From positions 4,641,451-4,705,450 of the forward strand of contig CM030866.1 of assembly GCA_018105865.1 (NCBI GenBank): a DNA stretch of 64,000 nt. Reading direction: 5' to 3'. This document shows positions 10,497 through 25,112 of this stretch, in pieces (the first letter of the stretch is position 1; every line of letters starts with the position of its first letter). The notes under the pieces are model-generated. The model made no database searches. It had not been told where the DNA came from and saw nothing but the letters and a program-made list of their open reading frames with translations. Made by a program: the position numbers and the translations under genes. The DNA is from Metaphire vulgaris (lineage: Eukaryota; Annelida; Clitellata; Crassiclitellata; Megascolecidae).

Positions 10497-11285
10497 ACGA
10501 AAATCGGAACCCCCTAGATTAATGAATATAACTCAACGAAAAGTCAAGTAATATTCAACAAAGTTGTAGTACGTGTACTTTAGATAGTTCTAATGATATT
10601 CCACTCATAGTTTGTGTTCAAACGGTCCGCCATTTGCTGCAATACACGCACGAAGACGCCTACGCAATTGCTTGAATGACGCATCTATGATGGCTTGATC
10701 AATCTCGTCCCACACTTGCATGATGCGTTGTCACAGGTCCTCAATATCACGGACTTTCGTACGGTGAACGCGTTCCTGCATAATACTCCAAATTTTATAA
10801 TCCACCGGATTCAAATCCGGGCTGTTGGGTGGCCAGAGAGTAGGCGGAATGAAGTCCAGCGTTTCGTTACCTAACAGTTCAACTGTCTCTCGAGCTCTGT
10901 GTGCCGGTGCGCCGTCCTGTTGGAATGTGTAATAATCTGAGAAAGTTCGGGTGTCCGGCAGCAGTCCCTGAATCAGTAGAACGTCTCTGTAATACTCTCC
11001 GTTAACTTTCACCCCCGGCTCGACGAAGTGAATAGCTGTACGACCGAGTGCTGAAACACCAACTGATACAATTAAGGACTTAGTGAAAGTCGGACGAGTA
11101 CGCAGAAGACGAGCGCCAGTGATGTTCTTCTTTCTTGTACCAGCTGCAGCGTAGAGGCGAAATATTTTTTGAGGATCGAGACTGCCTCCTAGGCCTACTA
11201 TAATTAAAATTTCAGCATGATTGGTCGAAAGGTTGTTAAGTTATACGCATTAATCTAGGGGGTCCCGATTTTCGTGATCACGGTG
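10497..11285 (-). mobile_element. Decayed Tc1/mariner element, DD37D-type
   Basis: Long inverted ends match: CACGGTGATCACGAAAATCG on the left, and near-identical sequence in reverse on the right, extending into ...CCCCCTAGATTAAT. It is 789 bp, shorter than an autonomous element (about 1.3 kb), because the 5' half of the transposase gene is missing. The outer flanks do not show a clean TA duplication. Confidence 0.9.
10600..11190 (-). pseudogene. Truncated mariner-type transposase (C-terminal half)
   Basis: The minus-strand frame encodes the catalytic C-terminal half of a DDE transposase: FQQDGAPAHRARETVELL with the second Asp, then LWPPNSPDLNPVDYKIW with the third. The spacing from the Asp of QQDG to the Asp of NPVDYK is 37 residues, giving the DD37D signature of maT-like mariners. 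The HTH region and the first Asp segment are lost. An in-frame TGA interrupts the frame near 10729, after which homologous sequence continues to a natural stop near 10600. It cannot encode an active enzyme. Confidence 0.9.
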
Positions 11286-13180
<1,895 letters not shown>

Positions 13181-13349
13181 AGTAATACTTCGTTATAGCG
13201 TATACTTAGCGGGTCTGTAAAATCGAGTACGTTACATCGGAGGTACGTTATATTCAATGCGATCCAATACGGTAGCGCATCACACGGGACCGTACATTGC
13301 GGTACCCAGTATATGTCATAGCCGAATCCGTTATAACGAAATTCTACTG
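13181..13349. mobile_element. pogo/Tigger-like MITE (copy 1)
   Basis: The left end CAGTAATACTTCGTTATAGC and right end CGTTATAACGAAATTCTACTG are inverted copies of the family end CAGTAGAACTTCGTTATAACG. TA precedes it. Five copies occur in the window, as intact, partial or nested elements. Confidence 0.8.
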
Positions 13350-13416
13350 TTGAAGGATATAGGAGTGACAGTGATTTTCAAAATATGAGAAATCCGACTA
13401 GGTCACTTAACATACA

Positions 13417-13566
<150 letters not shown>

Positions 13567-14085
13567 AATAAATCAGGAACAATTTAGCAACGCAAGCAAC
13601 CACAGTGCTACATAAAATAAATAAAAAAGAATAGAATGCATAGAAGTGTCATAGAAGGAGCTCAGTGTTAAATTCCTAATTACGGCTGAAGCAGTCGAGT
13701 TGAGCATAAGATTTCATATATACATATTTTAAAACTTGCTAAGCTGAGTGTGAAAATCACATCATTTAGTTCGTCAGTTGACAGTCAAAACAAACCAAAT
13801 AGGGACTGTTGCATCAGACTGGATACGGTGCAAAGGCTACGCATTGGTTTCGCCTTACTGCGTTGTTATCTGGACGGTGATTTATGGCCATCTGGTGACG
13901 AGAATAGGAAGCAGACATAAGCTACAATAGTAAAATCTATAGCGGAAGTATGTGCATCCGTTGTCGCTGACGTAGCAATAATATTACATAGCAAACGAAG
14001 AAGAACATGAAGAAGAACATGAAGAAGCAGGATGAAGAACAAGAATAAGAACAAGAAGGATAAGAACAAGAAGCAGCAATGCCGT

Positions 14086-14086
14086 C

Positions 14087-14152
<66 letters not shown>
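14086..14152. repeat. (ATT)n microsatellite
   Basis: A trinucleotide array of about 22 units, read as poly-Asn or poly-Leu. Confidence 0.97.
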
Positions 14153-14514
14153 CTGACAATTTATATAGCCCTATGACAAGGCCTAAGCCTAAATCAAGAG
14201 TGCTTCACAAAGTCTAGGCTTTAACTTTCAGTTGGGTCTTCTTATCTCTTCAATAATTTATAATTAGCGATAGATTAAGATTATAAACTGGTGTACAGTG
14301 ATGTGGACTCCAGCACAAACTACTCTGCCATCTGCCCAAAAAATTTGCCAGCCGCCGCCGCTATATCAATTACACGTTAAACTACAAGGAGCGCCCCAAC
14401 CAAAAAAAACAATTCCAAGCATCCGACATTTTGCCCCGCCCTCGACCGAGCCGCTGATTTATGTAGAGCGCCATTTCTGATTGACGGAATACTCGAGAAA
14501 TAACAGCGGGCGAA

Positions 14515-14633
14515 AAGAAGAAGAAGAAGAAGAAGAAGAAGAAGAAGAAGAAGAAGAAGAAGAAGAAGAAGAAGAAGAAGAAGAAGAAGAAGAAGAAGAA
14601 GAAGAAGAAGAAGAAGAAGAAGAAGAAGAAGGG
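14515..14633. repeat. (GAA)n microsatellite, about 39 units
   Basis: A long pure GAA/TTC array of the class known to form intramolecular triplexes. The stretch that follows (14640-15100) is GC-rich, unique, and has no identified gene. Confidence 0.97.
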
Positions 14634-15100
14634 GAAAAAGCCCCGAGATCTCAATAAATAGCGGCTGGAGTGGCTAGTGCACCGAGCGAACCCGTCGGGC
14701 GCACGTACCCCCCCCTGGTCCTCCCCCCCATAAAGGCACCACTTGAAACGAGGGCGGCCGCTCTTGCAAGAACAAGAACGCGAAGGAAATACGCGCGCGG
14801 GCGGGCGGGCGAGCGAGCGACAGTTGTTTACAGCAGACGATAAGAAGAGTTTCGAGCCAGATTGGCCATAAACCGCCCCGTGTGAACGCAGCCTGACAAT
14901 TAGACGGGTACGGTCAAACGCTTAGAGAGAGCCGCTTCGCGCCCCAAAACCATCGCGCAGTCTGATCAGAGCTTAAGAGTATTTAGAAAATCGTCCGACG
15001 CAGAATCGGAAAACTTCGAAGCAGCGCAGTCTTAACAAATCAAAATGACCAATCTGTTCCGCTGCCTACCTGCCTGCTCAGTGTGAACGCAGCATTATGT

Positions 15101-15281
15101 TGAAGAAATAATAATACTAATACTACTACTAATAATAATTTTTAAAAATAGTATGTTTACCCATCAATTTGTTCAAATAATGGTTCTGTTGCGTAATCTC
15201 ATTCTGTGCCCATTTTATCATCTAACAGGATTATTCCTGAAATCATCTTCTCTGTCTTCTCTTTCTAATTATCTAATAATC

Positions 15282-15333
<52 letters not shown>

Positions 15334-15676
15334 GATATTATATAGTAATAATGAAAATAATAACAAACTATAATAAAATTAAAAATAATAAAATTATAAC
15401 AAATAAACTGCTCGCAGAATTTTGTTAGCTGTCTGTCGAGCAGACGGTCAAATGTTAAGACTATAGGAGTATCCAGAACAATCTCTATGGTCACTGATCT
15501 ATGCCCACCAGCAAGAAATCTGCGTCTGCCATTGGCGTCTATTAATAGACAACAATGGTTTCTATGGTTTCTGCCCACCAGTGGGCGGAGCAACCGGACC
15601 TTGTTGGTAAACACTGGATACCCCTATTACCGATAGTTAAAGAATCACTGCCAAACGACTAGCTTCTGTTAGATGA

Positions 15677-15741
<65 letters not shown>

Positions 15742-16520
15742 AGATGTACGCATAGTTTTAAAAACAATGTCTGTCTACAGTCTGGCATGTCGGGTGTGCC
15801 GAAAAAACCGAGGCCATTTAAAGTAGCATATTAACAAATCTTTAATTAAACATATCGTGACGTTTTGTTGATAAAAAAAATTAAACTACAAATGCGCCGT
15901 TCCTGCTTCTACAGATGCGAACTGCTAAAAATCAGTTTCCTCGGTTTCTTCTCTTTCTACGTAGCTTTTGGCCCCCTACCCTTCAAGTAGAGCCCAGGGG
16001 GGCACCTGTCCTTCCTATCCTAGGTACGCCACGGTATTTGAACGAACTCGTCTGCCGTTTTCCAATCACCGTTTAGATCCAGTAGTTTACAACTGAATTT
16101 ACGAAGAGGTCACGTGATCGAACCAGAGTTCATAAAGGCCAGAAAGCGGGGTGGGTAATGGTTTCGAACGCGAAAAGCATAAGTCACCAGCAGACAACGG
16201 CAGCAAGTACATGTACTTATTCCTCCTCTCCACTTCCTCATTCCTATTTCCTCCTCCTCCTCCTCCTCATCCAAAGAAATCAGCGATTGGGACTAATGGC
16301 AAATTGACGTGTTTCGTTGGCACTCGCTTTGCCTGTGAAGTTGCGAACCCAGCTATATATACTCCGTATCGTCGTCGTCAACACTGTCATTCATATACGA
16401 CCTGCGGAATGACAGACCGCGTTGTCAGTACTTCGCTCGTCATGCATCGATCGTGACGCTCTAAGCACCCCTCCCCTCCCCCTTCCCACCCTCAAACCCC
16501 CAACCCCCCGGCTCCATTCG
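15101..16520. other. Non-coding stretch with (TAA)n arrays
   Basis: AAT arrays lie at 15281-15332 and 15679-15741. A fragment resembling a MITE end (GGTACGCCACGG) lies at about 16023. No exon was recognised. Confidence 0.5.
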
Positions 16521-16692
16521 CAGTGTTTAATCTAGACTCCTGGACTCCGGGGGAAACTGAAAAAGCCGGGGGGAGAACTGACAAAGCCGGGGGGGATTCT
16601 GCTAGGGGCCGCCGTTAGTCCATGTAGTATTCCAAAATTTCCGGGGGGAAAGGGGCAATTTTTCCCCCGGAAACGGCCTAGATTAAACACTG
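16521..16692. mobile_element. hAT-type MITE, family TTTAATCTAG (copy 2)
   Basis: The ends CAGTGTTTAATCTAG and CTAGATTAAACACTG are a perfect 15-bp inverted repeat. The flanks share CATTCG, an imprecise remnant of a duplication. Confidence 0.75.
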
Positions 16693-18508
16693 CATTCGCC
16701 GCAATAATGCAGTCACAAAGACATCGCGTATATATCCGCGTATATATCCGTGTAATGATCTGTAATCGCTTCGGCCGGCCGAAATGAACGCGGGACGACC
16801 GCGGACTAACTCGACGCCTCTCCGGAGGAGGCGGACGACGGCGCCGTATCCTTAACCTATACAGATATTTATAATCTGGTTAACGCTACGTCCAGCCGCG
16901 GGCAAACAAGATCTAATAACGAACAAGAAATAGATTTCTATTATCGGTTTAGTATGTACGCACGTGGACGAAATAAGTCGTAAGACGATCCTAAGAGACA
17001 GTGTTGCTGCTATAGCGTTACGGCAAGACTCATTTGAGTGGTAATTGCTAGTAAATTGAAAACCATCGATTCGTCTATGACTCCATTCGATGCGGCTTTC
17101 CCCTCGATTCGTTAATTTACCTTTCTGGCAGCGGCGCTCTTACGCGAGCCGGTAACAAAAGTTACGCTGTAACGCGTAATTAAGACGTTAATAGCAAAAG
17201 GATTTTGCATCAACTCGCGAAGCAGGCTCTAGCTTAGAGTGTAGACGACGTTAACTAATCAAGAAAAAGTTGTCGACACTTCATTCAATGTATCGTTTTT
17301 TATACTACAAGTGGTTAATATCGTCTTACGAGGAAACTTTAAACTGTCAAGATTTACGTACTTACTGGAGCGATTGCATTACAGCGCAAGTTGTCAGACG
17401 TCGAGACAGTTATACAAGTAAAATTGACGGACAAATCTGTTTGAGGTTTCTGATGGACGATTGACCAACATTATTCCATTTATGAGACCGCTATATAAAT
17501 TGTCCCTTACACAACCCGCTAGGTAAGTACGTAAGCAAGTAAGTAAGTAAGTAAGAAAAACTAAATTTCTATAGCGCTGCCCGAAAGTTTGACGCAGATT
17601 TGTACCGGCTTATTCACGAGCGCTCAATCTGGGTAAACTCCATATAGTCCATAATCTGTAGTCCGTGATGGTCAAGGTTGTAGATCCAGGTATTTCTTAA
17701 AGAACATTCGCAAAGTAGCGCCATAAAAGTAACAGCAAACTACTATCACTATTATGACGAACTACGATAATTACAGTCAGAATTACGCCCAGTATTACGG
17801 GGCCGTAAAAGTCGGCGTAATATCTTAACTTACCGGTACCGGCGCCTAAAGGAAATCCCGTTCAATTTTAGCGAACATGTATAAAACGGGACTCTCAAGC
17901 TATTAAGGCGCGTACACTGCACTATCTACCTGATTTAGAAAACAACGAGATAATAGCGGCAAAAGCAGGCATACATTAAATAAAAGCCCACTTTCTCTTC
18001 GTCTGAAAACAGCAAAACACTCGACCACTGTAAACCTGAAAACACTGTCGCGTTCATCTCAGCGTTACATTTCGACCACACAGTGAGTCGATAGTACCCT
18101 CGTCTAAGATAAACACTCAAACACAATACCTAAATGACTTAGTTGTCGGTCCGACGGTGTCACCCTGGGCACGGTCTATGCCCTGGGTCAGCAAATTACT
18201 TAAATACGCCGGACTATGGCGCAGTTAAAACTCACCGAGTCAGTTATAATTACCTACGATCGTATTAAGCCGTACTAAGTAAATTGACTATAATAGCATT
18301 ACAGCGCCGCCCAAGCTCCGTCGAACACTGTTGTAGGTGGCCCCGTATTAGTTTGTCCCACCCAGGAGATTACGGAGCTAGAAGAGGCTTTCTTAATACG
18401 TCCGGGTTGGCCCTATTTTGGGGCCAAATGTGAAACAAGGAATAACTTTTGAAGTGCTTCTCAAGTTGTTTGAATTTTCTAAACTACTACTACTATTACT
18501 ATTACTAT

Positions 18509-18595
<87 letters not shown>

Positions 18596-18809
18596 GAGAA
18601 GGCAAAGAGGCGATTCTGCTCGAATCTAAGTCTGGATCTAGTGACGTCATGAAATGGCGGAAAGAGTGAGTGACGTCAGAGCTAAGACAGAAATCTGCAA
18701 AGAGAAGCAACACTGGCGACATCTCTCTGTATAATTCCGTCGTAAAAACTTCTGCTGATGATAATAAATTGTATTATCTACCTGATTTATAGAAAACAAC
18801 GCAAGAAAT
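16693..18809. other. Unique intron-like stretch
   Basis: AT-balanced unique DNA without recognisable exons. It contains (TAC)n/(TAA)n at 18486-18595 and a dispersed tail copy at about 17490. Open frames of 60-110 codons here have no domains or splice context. Confidence 0.5.
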
Positions 18810-18984
18810 CAATGTTTCATCTAGACTCTGGACTCCGAGGGGAGAGAGAAACTTACAAGGCCGGGGGAAGTCAGCTAGGGGCTGCTGCTAGTTGATGTAG
18901 TATGCCAAAATTTCCGGGGGGAATTTGAACTTTCCCGGCGGGAAAAGGCAATTCCCCCCCGGAAACGGCCTAGATTAAACCCTG
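18810..18984. mobile_element. hAT-type MITE, family TTTAATCTAG (copy 3)
   Basis: The left end CAATGTTTCATCTAG and right end CTAGATTAAACCCTG are inverted. Perfect 8-bp duplications CAAGAAAT flank it (18802-18809, 18985-18992), which fixes the boundaries and supports hAT. Confidence 0.9.
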
Positions 18985-19345
18985 CAAGAAATCGTAAAAA
19001 GTTTGAGACCCGCTGTTTTAGACAAAGAAGCGACGACTTGTTTTGGACTCGCCTGATATCATCGGAGTGATGGTTCTCTCCGCTGAGTCCATGTACTGAG
19101 AGTACATGCATGCCATGACTCTTTCCAGATACTCTGCAGTCGAGTACAGGTCTCGTTCAGTTGTACTCTCGTTCGACCGACAGTAAGTATGCACAGTACG
19201 CCGGTACTTGTTGTGTCGACGTCGTCTGCAGGTTCTCGCGAACTCTGAACCGAAACTTTCAACTCGGCGGTCACGTGACCCGCAAATGATCCCGTTCTTG
19301 TTCGATTTGTCTGGATTGCTGCGGATTCAGAGCCAGTTAGACGGC

Positions 19346-19384
<39 letters not shown>

Positions 19385-19649
19385 GTCAGTCAAAAAGAAA
19401 CTGGTCGGACTATAACAGTGGACGGATAATATCGAGCGCACCGAATGGATGGATGGATGGATGGCAGGAAGCTGCAAAAAATATAAAAGAAATATTTTGT
19501 ATATTAATCACAAAATACGAAGTCAAGAAATTACAAAAGGATAAAATCAACTTGCCAAGGGCGTGGAAAACATGTTAATTCTTTCTAAATCGCACGAGGC
19601 AACACTCGGCGTTGAAAAGGAGACTAAAATAATTATATCGTCAAACTTA

Positions 19650-19667
19650 ACCAACTGTCTCTCTCTG

Positions 19668-19698
<31 letters not shown>

Positions 19699-19831
19699 GT
19701 CTGTCTGTCTCTCTATGTCTGTCTTTCTATGTATGCCTCTGTCTGTCTCTGTCTGCCTTTCTTTCTATCTCTCTCTTCCTCTCTCTCTTCCTCTCTCTTC
19801 CTCTCTCTCTCCTCTCCCTCTCTCTCCCTCT

Positions 19832-19902
<71 letters not shown>
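19650..19902. repeat. (TC)n-rich microsatellite with TCTG blocks
   Basis: About 250 bp of pyrimidine repeats ending in a pure (CT)n run. A (TGGC)n array precedes it at 19347-19382, and a (TCTG)n array follows at 20127-20262. Confidence 0.95.
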
Positions 19903-19903
<1 letters not shown>

Positions 19904-20657
19904 CATTCAACCGTGACGGCGTATACCCGGTACTTGGAGAGGTTAACAGCATCATCAGCCCGACTGGTTTTATTACAAATACTTGGTCAGAATTCAGCAT
20001 CATCCAAGGCGCCAGCTTATCATGACCTCCATCGATTCTCTCCGTCCTCCAGTCGACTCCTTTATACTTTCGGATGACGCAAGGCATTACGACATACCCC
20101 GCCCCCACCAGCCAGACACTCATCTCTGTCTGTATATTTCTGTCTGCCTGTATGTATCTGTCTCTGTCTGGTTAACCCGTCTGTCTGTCTGTATCTGTCT
20201 GTCTGTCTGTATCTGTCTCTCTGTCTGTATCTGTCTGTCTGTCTTTGTCTGTCTGTCCGTCCAAGGGCGGCGACGAGGGGTGTGTCCGCGGGTCCGGACC
20301 CACCCATCCTCGGGCAGGGGCACCCGAGAAAATCGTGCAAATCCGTCGAGAATTTTGTTTTTCTTGGAGGGGGAGGGTTAGTCTTAGCCGGGTCCTCGTT
20401 GTCTAGATTGCATTCGACCCACCCAACCGAAAAACCCAGCGCCGCCTCTGTGTCTGTCGCTGTGGATCGTAATTTTGGATTCATTATAAATCACCGATAT
20501 ATTACGAAACTGATCAACCCAGTAACGGCGTATAATGCGGCAGAGTTATGGCCTGTAGCGTCTCAGTTTCCCAACGTATCGATTACACATGATTAGGCGT
20601 GGCGGTCGAATGCTGGCTCCAGGAATTCTTAAATCAAACAGGCGACTCAAAGCGTAG

Positions 20658-20736
20658 TTAACCCCTTAACCGTGTATTTAACTGTAACTCAATGTAAATG
20701 GACAGATATATCCGGGGTCCCCAGTTAAGGGGTTAA
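20658..20736 (-). mobile_element. TTAA-bounded mini-MITE (copy 2)
   Basis: Same ends as at 7619 but with the core in the opposite orientation, bounded by TTAA on both sides. Confidence 0.85.
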
Positions 20737-21983
20737 GGTCACAAATTTCGTCTCAATTTATCAGTCTGCGATGAACGATGCGAGAGAACCTGGCTACGCC
20801 CACGATTCAGAACACAAGTTAGGTAGCCTATATACTGGAAACACTAACGGCTTGAAGCTCGTCCACTAAAGAGAAGCACCAGGTGCCATTTTGTTATGAC
20901 CATTGCCTATTATCTACATGTAAGCCTTCTAAGGCATTTCGATAATGGCGCTATATAAGTTAGAAGATCAGTTGAAAGGCAGCTGGCGATAGTTAACAGC
21001 GGTCAAATGATATTAGAAATGTCGAACTAACATTTCAACAACGACATTTATATTATTATGACGACGACGACGAAGACTATGACAACAACAACAACAACAA
21101 CAACAACGAATATATTTCAAAATAATAATGTGTACAGGCATTTTAGAACTCCGAGGGTTAGCACAAGGCGGCGAAAGACGGCTCTGCGTGGGGGGAGGTC
21201 CTGGGTGGAGGACATAAAGACTGCGAAAAGTTGACCTCTAACCCGTTTACGATATTCTATTATTCTAAACTCGAAGACGTTTTAACATTGAAGAGTCGAA
21301 TTATTTCACGGTAGATGGCGCAATACAATGTGCACATAGTTCGCGAAATGAGTACATGTAGGGCGATGAAAAACGGGAAAAATAAACTTCATCTTCGAAA
21401 CAAAGGCAACGGAAAGAAACAGTCAAACTGCACCCTGTTCCATAGAACCGGGGGACAATGTCACAAAGGCACAAGGGAAGAGACAGCACCAGGGGAAGAG
21501 CTACTCATAACATTAGACCGGCACCGCAGTCAAAAGGCTGTTGTAGATGTTGACTTGGTTTTGTGCAGCGGACTAGAGCGGATAATTAACAAACACAGAA
21601 TGAGGTTTGAAAGAAGGTAACAATGATTAATTGGATAAGGAAAAGTAAGACAACGAGGCTAAACTGCGTTCGAACTCTTAAGCCAACTTACCGAAGGTGA
21701 TGGGGGGGGGGGGAGGGGGATATATATGACCCGACCCCATTGGCGAAAAACTTTGGTGAAAAAGTGGGCGGGGGGCGCCTCAACTCCTATGCCTTCCCTT
21801 CCCTATGGCAGCAACATCTCATAAGTGGAGGAGGATCGAAACTACAGGCCTGATAGGGCAACGAAATTTACGGTCAACGTGACAAGAATTTGTCAAGTTC
21901 CTATTCTGAGGGCGAGAGATAATTTTGCAAGCTTTAAATTTTCAGAATTTTTTAGGCCCAACGTGTATATCCAACGAAGCACA

Positions 21984-21984
<1 letters not shown>

Positions 21985-22047
<63 letters not shown>

Positions 22048-22071
22048 TAGACAGACAGACAGACAGAGAGT
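21985..22071. repeat. (GA)n, (GACA)n microsatellite
   Basis: A compound purine-rich array within otherwise unremarkable DNA. Confidence 0.95.
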
Positions 22072-22280
22072 GAGATTATGACTTCATCGGTTTGAAGAAC
22101 GCGAGCGAAAACAATGGACCATTTACTGAAATTTGATGCATTTTAACGTGTTCTAAAAAGACCGATGAGGGATGGAATTATATTATTAAGGCGAAGTTTA
22201 GCATGGAAAATAAAACCCCAGCTGACTGATCGGCGAGACTTTCTATCCTGAGGGATAAAATAAAAAACAGAAACGGCGTC

Positions 22281-22595
22281 CAGTGGCGGTTCCAGGATTT
22301 CTTGGTGGGGCGGGAGGGGGCGGCGAAATGAATTCACATGAAGATGATGGGGGGATTAAAAGAGAATGAAAACATTAATAAACTTTGCCGAAAAAGGCTG
22401 ACAAAAGGGATTTTCCCAGATTTTACTACACTTTTATCGAAAATAGGTTGACAAGCAAAAAAAGTCATCCGCAGTTTTGCCCCGTAAAGCTTTATCAGAC
22501 TTTTGCCCAAAAGTAGAATAGGTCTCACAAGCAAAAAAATTTTTCCGGTGGGGGATGCATCCCCGCTCGTCCCCCCCCACGCAAAACCGCCACTG
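22281..22595. mobile_element. hAT MITE, CAGTGGCGGTTCC family (copy 1)
   Basis: The ends CAGTGGCGGTTCC and ACCGCCACTG are inverted. Perfect 8-bp duplications ACGGCGTC flank it (22273-22280, 22596-22603). It carries the A-run motif at 22449-22469 and a second partial one at about 22526. A related copy lies at 63144-63443. Confidence 0.92.
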
Positions 22596-22819
22596 ACGGC
22601 GTCAAAGTTTATCATAATGGCACGGAATCAATGCAGTGCCGGGGGTCGGGGGCATAACGACGCTAGATGGAAGCCCCCGGTTGCCTTGCAACGGAAAAGG
22701 TCGCCATTTTTACAAGCATCACGTGCGATGATCTCATAGTAAATTACCGCTGGCGGTCGCTTCAAAGGGCGGGACGGAACGGCATCAAAGCAATCGTCGG
22801 GAGCCTCAAACGCCGGATT

Positions 22820-23050
22820 ATTATGGAGCGTCGCGAGGAGAACTTGTGTTGCGCTATTTTGCGCTATTCATCAAAGGTGCGACGCACTTGAGGGCCGGGG
22901 CAAGGGCCGGGGCCGAGACTGAGCCACGCGCGCGCGCGCCCGGTGCAAAGCATGGTACCCGACGCCGCCGCCGTCGTCGTCGTGAGCCGGAGCATTTTAG
23001 GGCCCCGCCGACCGCCAAGCGTCATGAAAAGAAACTGAATCACTAGACGC
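22820..23050. other. GC- and CpG-rich stretch
   Basis: Rich in CG dinucleotides (CGCGCGCGCG at about 22928) and in CCG/CGT triplets. No recognisable protein is encoded on either strand. It could be regulatory. Confidence 0.35.
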
Positions 23051-23206
23051 AGAGAAAGAGAAAATATTTTCAATTCGACGGAGAATAGCTAATAAGACGA
23101 CGAACAAAAAGTCTAATCGCCCCATCTCATGCCCCGTTGACGTGCGTCGAAAAGGATTTGGGGTGGGGGGGGGGGGGTAATTATTAGCTTATAGGGTATC
23201 TAAGTA

Positions 23207-23664
23207 CAGTAAAACTTCGTTATAACCAGGGCCGCCATTTCGTTGTTTTCCAGGGGAAGGGGCAAGGCTTTCGACTGCAAGGTAGACATTATTTTTAAAA
23301 ATACCCATACAGTATACAAATTGGTTTTTGTCCATAGTACATGCTGCATACGATACTACATAGTACATACCAGTGATTGTAATAAATCATAAAAACAATT
23401 GAAAACACAATGCTTTTAAAAACACAAAAATTCGCGAAAAATGTTTCCCTAAAAATCACGGGAGGGCAATGGCCCCCCTGCACCCCCAAATGACGTCCCT
23501 GGTTATAACGGACTCGGTTACTAAGTACCTCTCAATGTATACGGCCCCGTGTGCTACGCTACCGTATTGGATATTGGACGGTAATTCGCATAACGTACCT
23601 CGGATCATATAACGTACACTAATTTTTACAGTCTCGCTGAATACGTTATAACGAAGTTCTACTG
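23207..23664. mobile_element. pogo/Tigger-like MITE (copy 2), interrupted
   Basis: The ends CAGTAAAACTTCGTTATAAC and CGTTATAACGAAGTTCTACTG sit between TA dinucleotides. The element is split by a hAT MITE at 23227-23501. Without the insert and its duplication it is about 175 bp. Confidence 0.85.
23227..23501. mobile_element. hAT-type MITE nested in a Tigger-like MITE
   Basis: The ends CAGGGCCGCCATTT and AAATGACGTCCCTG form an inverted repeat. It is flanked by perfect 8-bp duplications GTTATAAC (23219-23226, 23502-23509), which are themselves part of the host element's terminal repeat. Confidence 0.9.
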
Positions 23665-23786
23665 TACCAAAGATGTTTAAAATTGGTCTTTGCGTTACCT
23701 AAACGGCTAGTGCTACAGTGGAAACACAATAATCTGCTTGCTGTTCGTGATCTTCTTGATACTCATAGCATCTACTGGCATAAGTA

Positions 23787-23865
23787 TTAACCCCTTAACT
23801 GGGACCCCGGATATATACGTCCATTTTACATTGAGTTACAGTTAAATACACAGTTAAGGGGTTAA
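23787..23865 (+). mobile_element. TTAA-bounded mini-MITE (copy 3)
   Basis: TTAACCCCTTAAC on the left and TTAAGGGGTTAA on the right, with core GGATATATACGTCC. It lies 122 bp from the previous element. Confidence 0.85.
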
Positions 23866-24033
23866 CTATTAAGTAGTCGTAACTTGAAAGAACAAAGCCA
23901 GCCAGCCAGCCAGTCAGCCAGTAAGTCAGTAAATGAACAGTATAGTTGTCAAGTAAAGCATGATCGTTGCTTGTAATTTTGCGTATTATGCGTCTCCGTT
24001 AGTTTTCCGATAGTTCGTTCCCACTCATCCAAG

Positions 24034-24295
24034 CATGGGCGTAAAACACGGGGGCGGCGGCGGGGGACGGTCCCCCAATAATTAGTAAGAGGGGGACAGA
24101 GTATCAATTATCCCCCTCCTCCTCCGCAATATTTTGTGCCTTATGGTAAAATCTGGTAAAATCACTCATTGTGAATGCCATTTTTTGCTCGTCAAGACTT
24201 TTTGAAGATGAAAAGGTGAAAAGGGGTCTGGTCTGACTTTATGAACAATTTACCCCCCCCCCTCCCCCAAAGTTGACGCCAGGTTTACGCCACTG
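24034..24295. mobile_element. hAT MITE, CAGTGGCGTAAACC family (copy 1)
   Basis: The left end CATGGGCGTAAAAC and right end GGTTTACGCCACTG are inverted. Perfect 8-bp duplications CATCCAAG flank it (24026-24033, 24296-24303). It carries the A-run motif near 24176-24194. Confidence 0.92.
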
Positions 24296-24476
24296 CATCC
24301 AAGGTTATGATCTTTGCTATTTCGGTAATTATCTCAACGGTCGCAATCTAAAATTACTCAGCGCCGTGCGATTTGGCCAAGACGCCACCTGTCCACAATA
24401 CCGTCTAAGTCTCATAAAAGCATAATTGGTAATTAATCACATCGGGTCCCGTAATCATAATGCATCTGCTCGAGTA

Positions 24477-24480
<4 letters not shown>

Positions 24481-24543
<63 letters not shown>
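24481..24543. repeat. (CA)n microsatellite, about 31 units
   Basis: A pure AC/GT array with Z-DNA potential. Confidence 0.97.
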
Positions 24544-24545
<2 letters not shown>

Positions 24546-24728
24546 GGTCAGACACTGAAGTCTCCAAAATAATTACCATTACTCAGACGAAGTGTTGGCC
24601 TGTTGAGTACCGGGTAATGCCGCACCGCTGCTGCTGCTGCTGCTGCTTCTCATTTGCATATAGGATCTATCACGTGATCTGCATGTAGACCCGTCTGTGT
24701 CGTGAAGTTTGTGGCAGACAATAGACTC

Positions 24729-24730
<2 letters not shown>

Positions 24731-24777
<47 letters not shown>
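24731..24777. repeat. (TTA)n microsatellite
   Basis: A short trinucleotide array of about 16 units, followed by the dispersed ATTTATATAGCGC tail motif at 24787. Confidence 0.95.
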
Positions 24778-24778
<1 letters not shown>

Positions 24779-24870
24779 ACAAGCCAATTTATATAGCGCA
24801 GTAAACATGAATATACAGTAGTTCAAAATCAAAAGCGTTTTACAGTCCAAATGATTTTTGAATATCTTTT

Positions 24871-25112
24871 CAGTGGCGTAAACCTGGCGTCATCATTGGG
24901 GGGGGGGCGGTAAAACCGTTCATGAAGTCAGGTCAGACCCTCTTTTCATCCCCAACAAGTCTTGACGAGCAAAAAAAGGTCATCCACAATGAGTGATTTT
25001 ACCAGATTTTACCATAAGGCACAAAACATTGGGGGATAATTATTACTCTGCCCCCTCTAATTATTGGGGAGACTGTCCCCCCGCCGTCCCCTCCCCGTGT
25101 TTTACGCCCATG
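24871..25112. mobile_element. hAT MITE, CAGTGGCGTAAACC family (copy 2, inverted)
   Basis: It starts CAGTGGCGTAAACCTGGCG and ends TTTTACGCCCATG, opposite in orientation to 24034-24295 only 575 bp away. No matching duplication is visible. The A-run motif is at 24963-24984. Confidence 0.8.
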
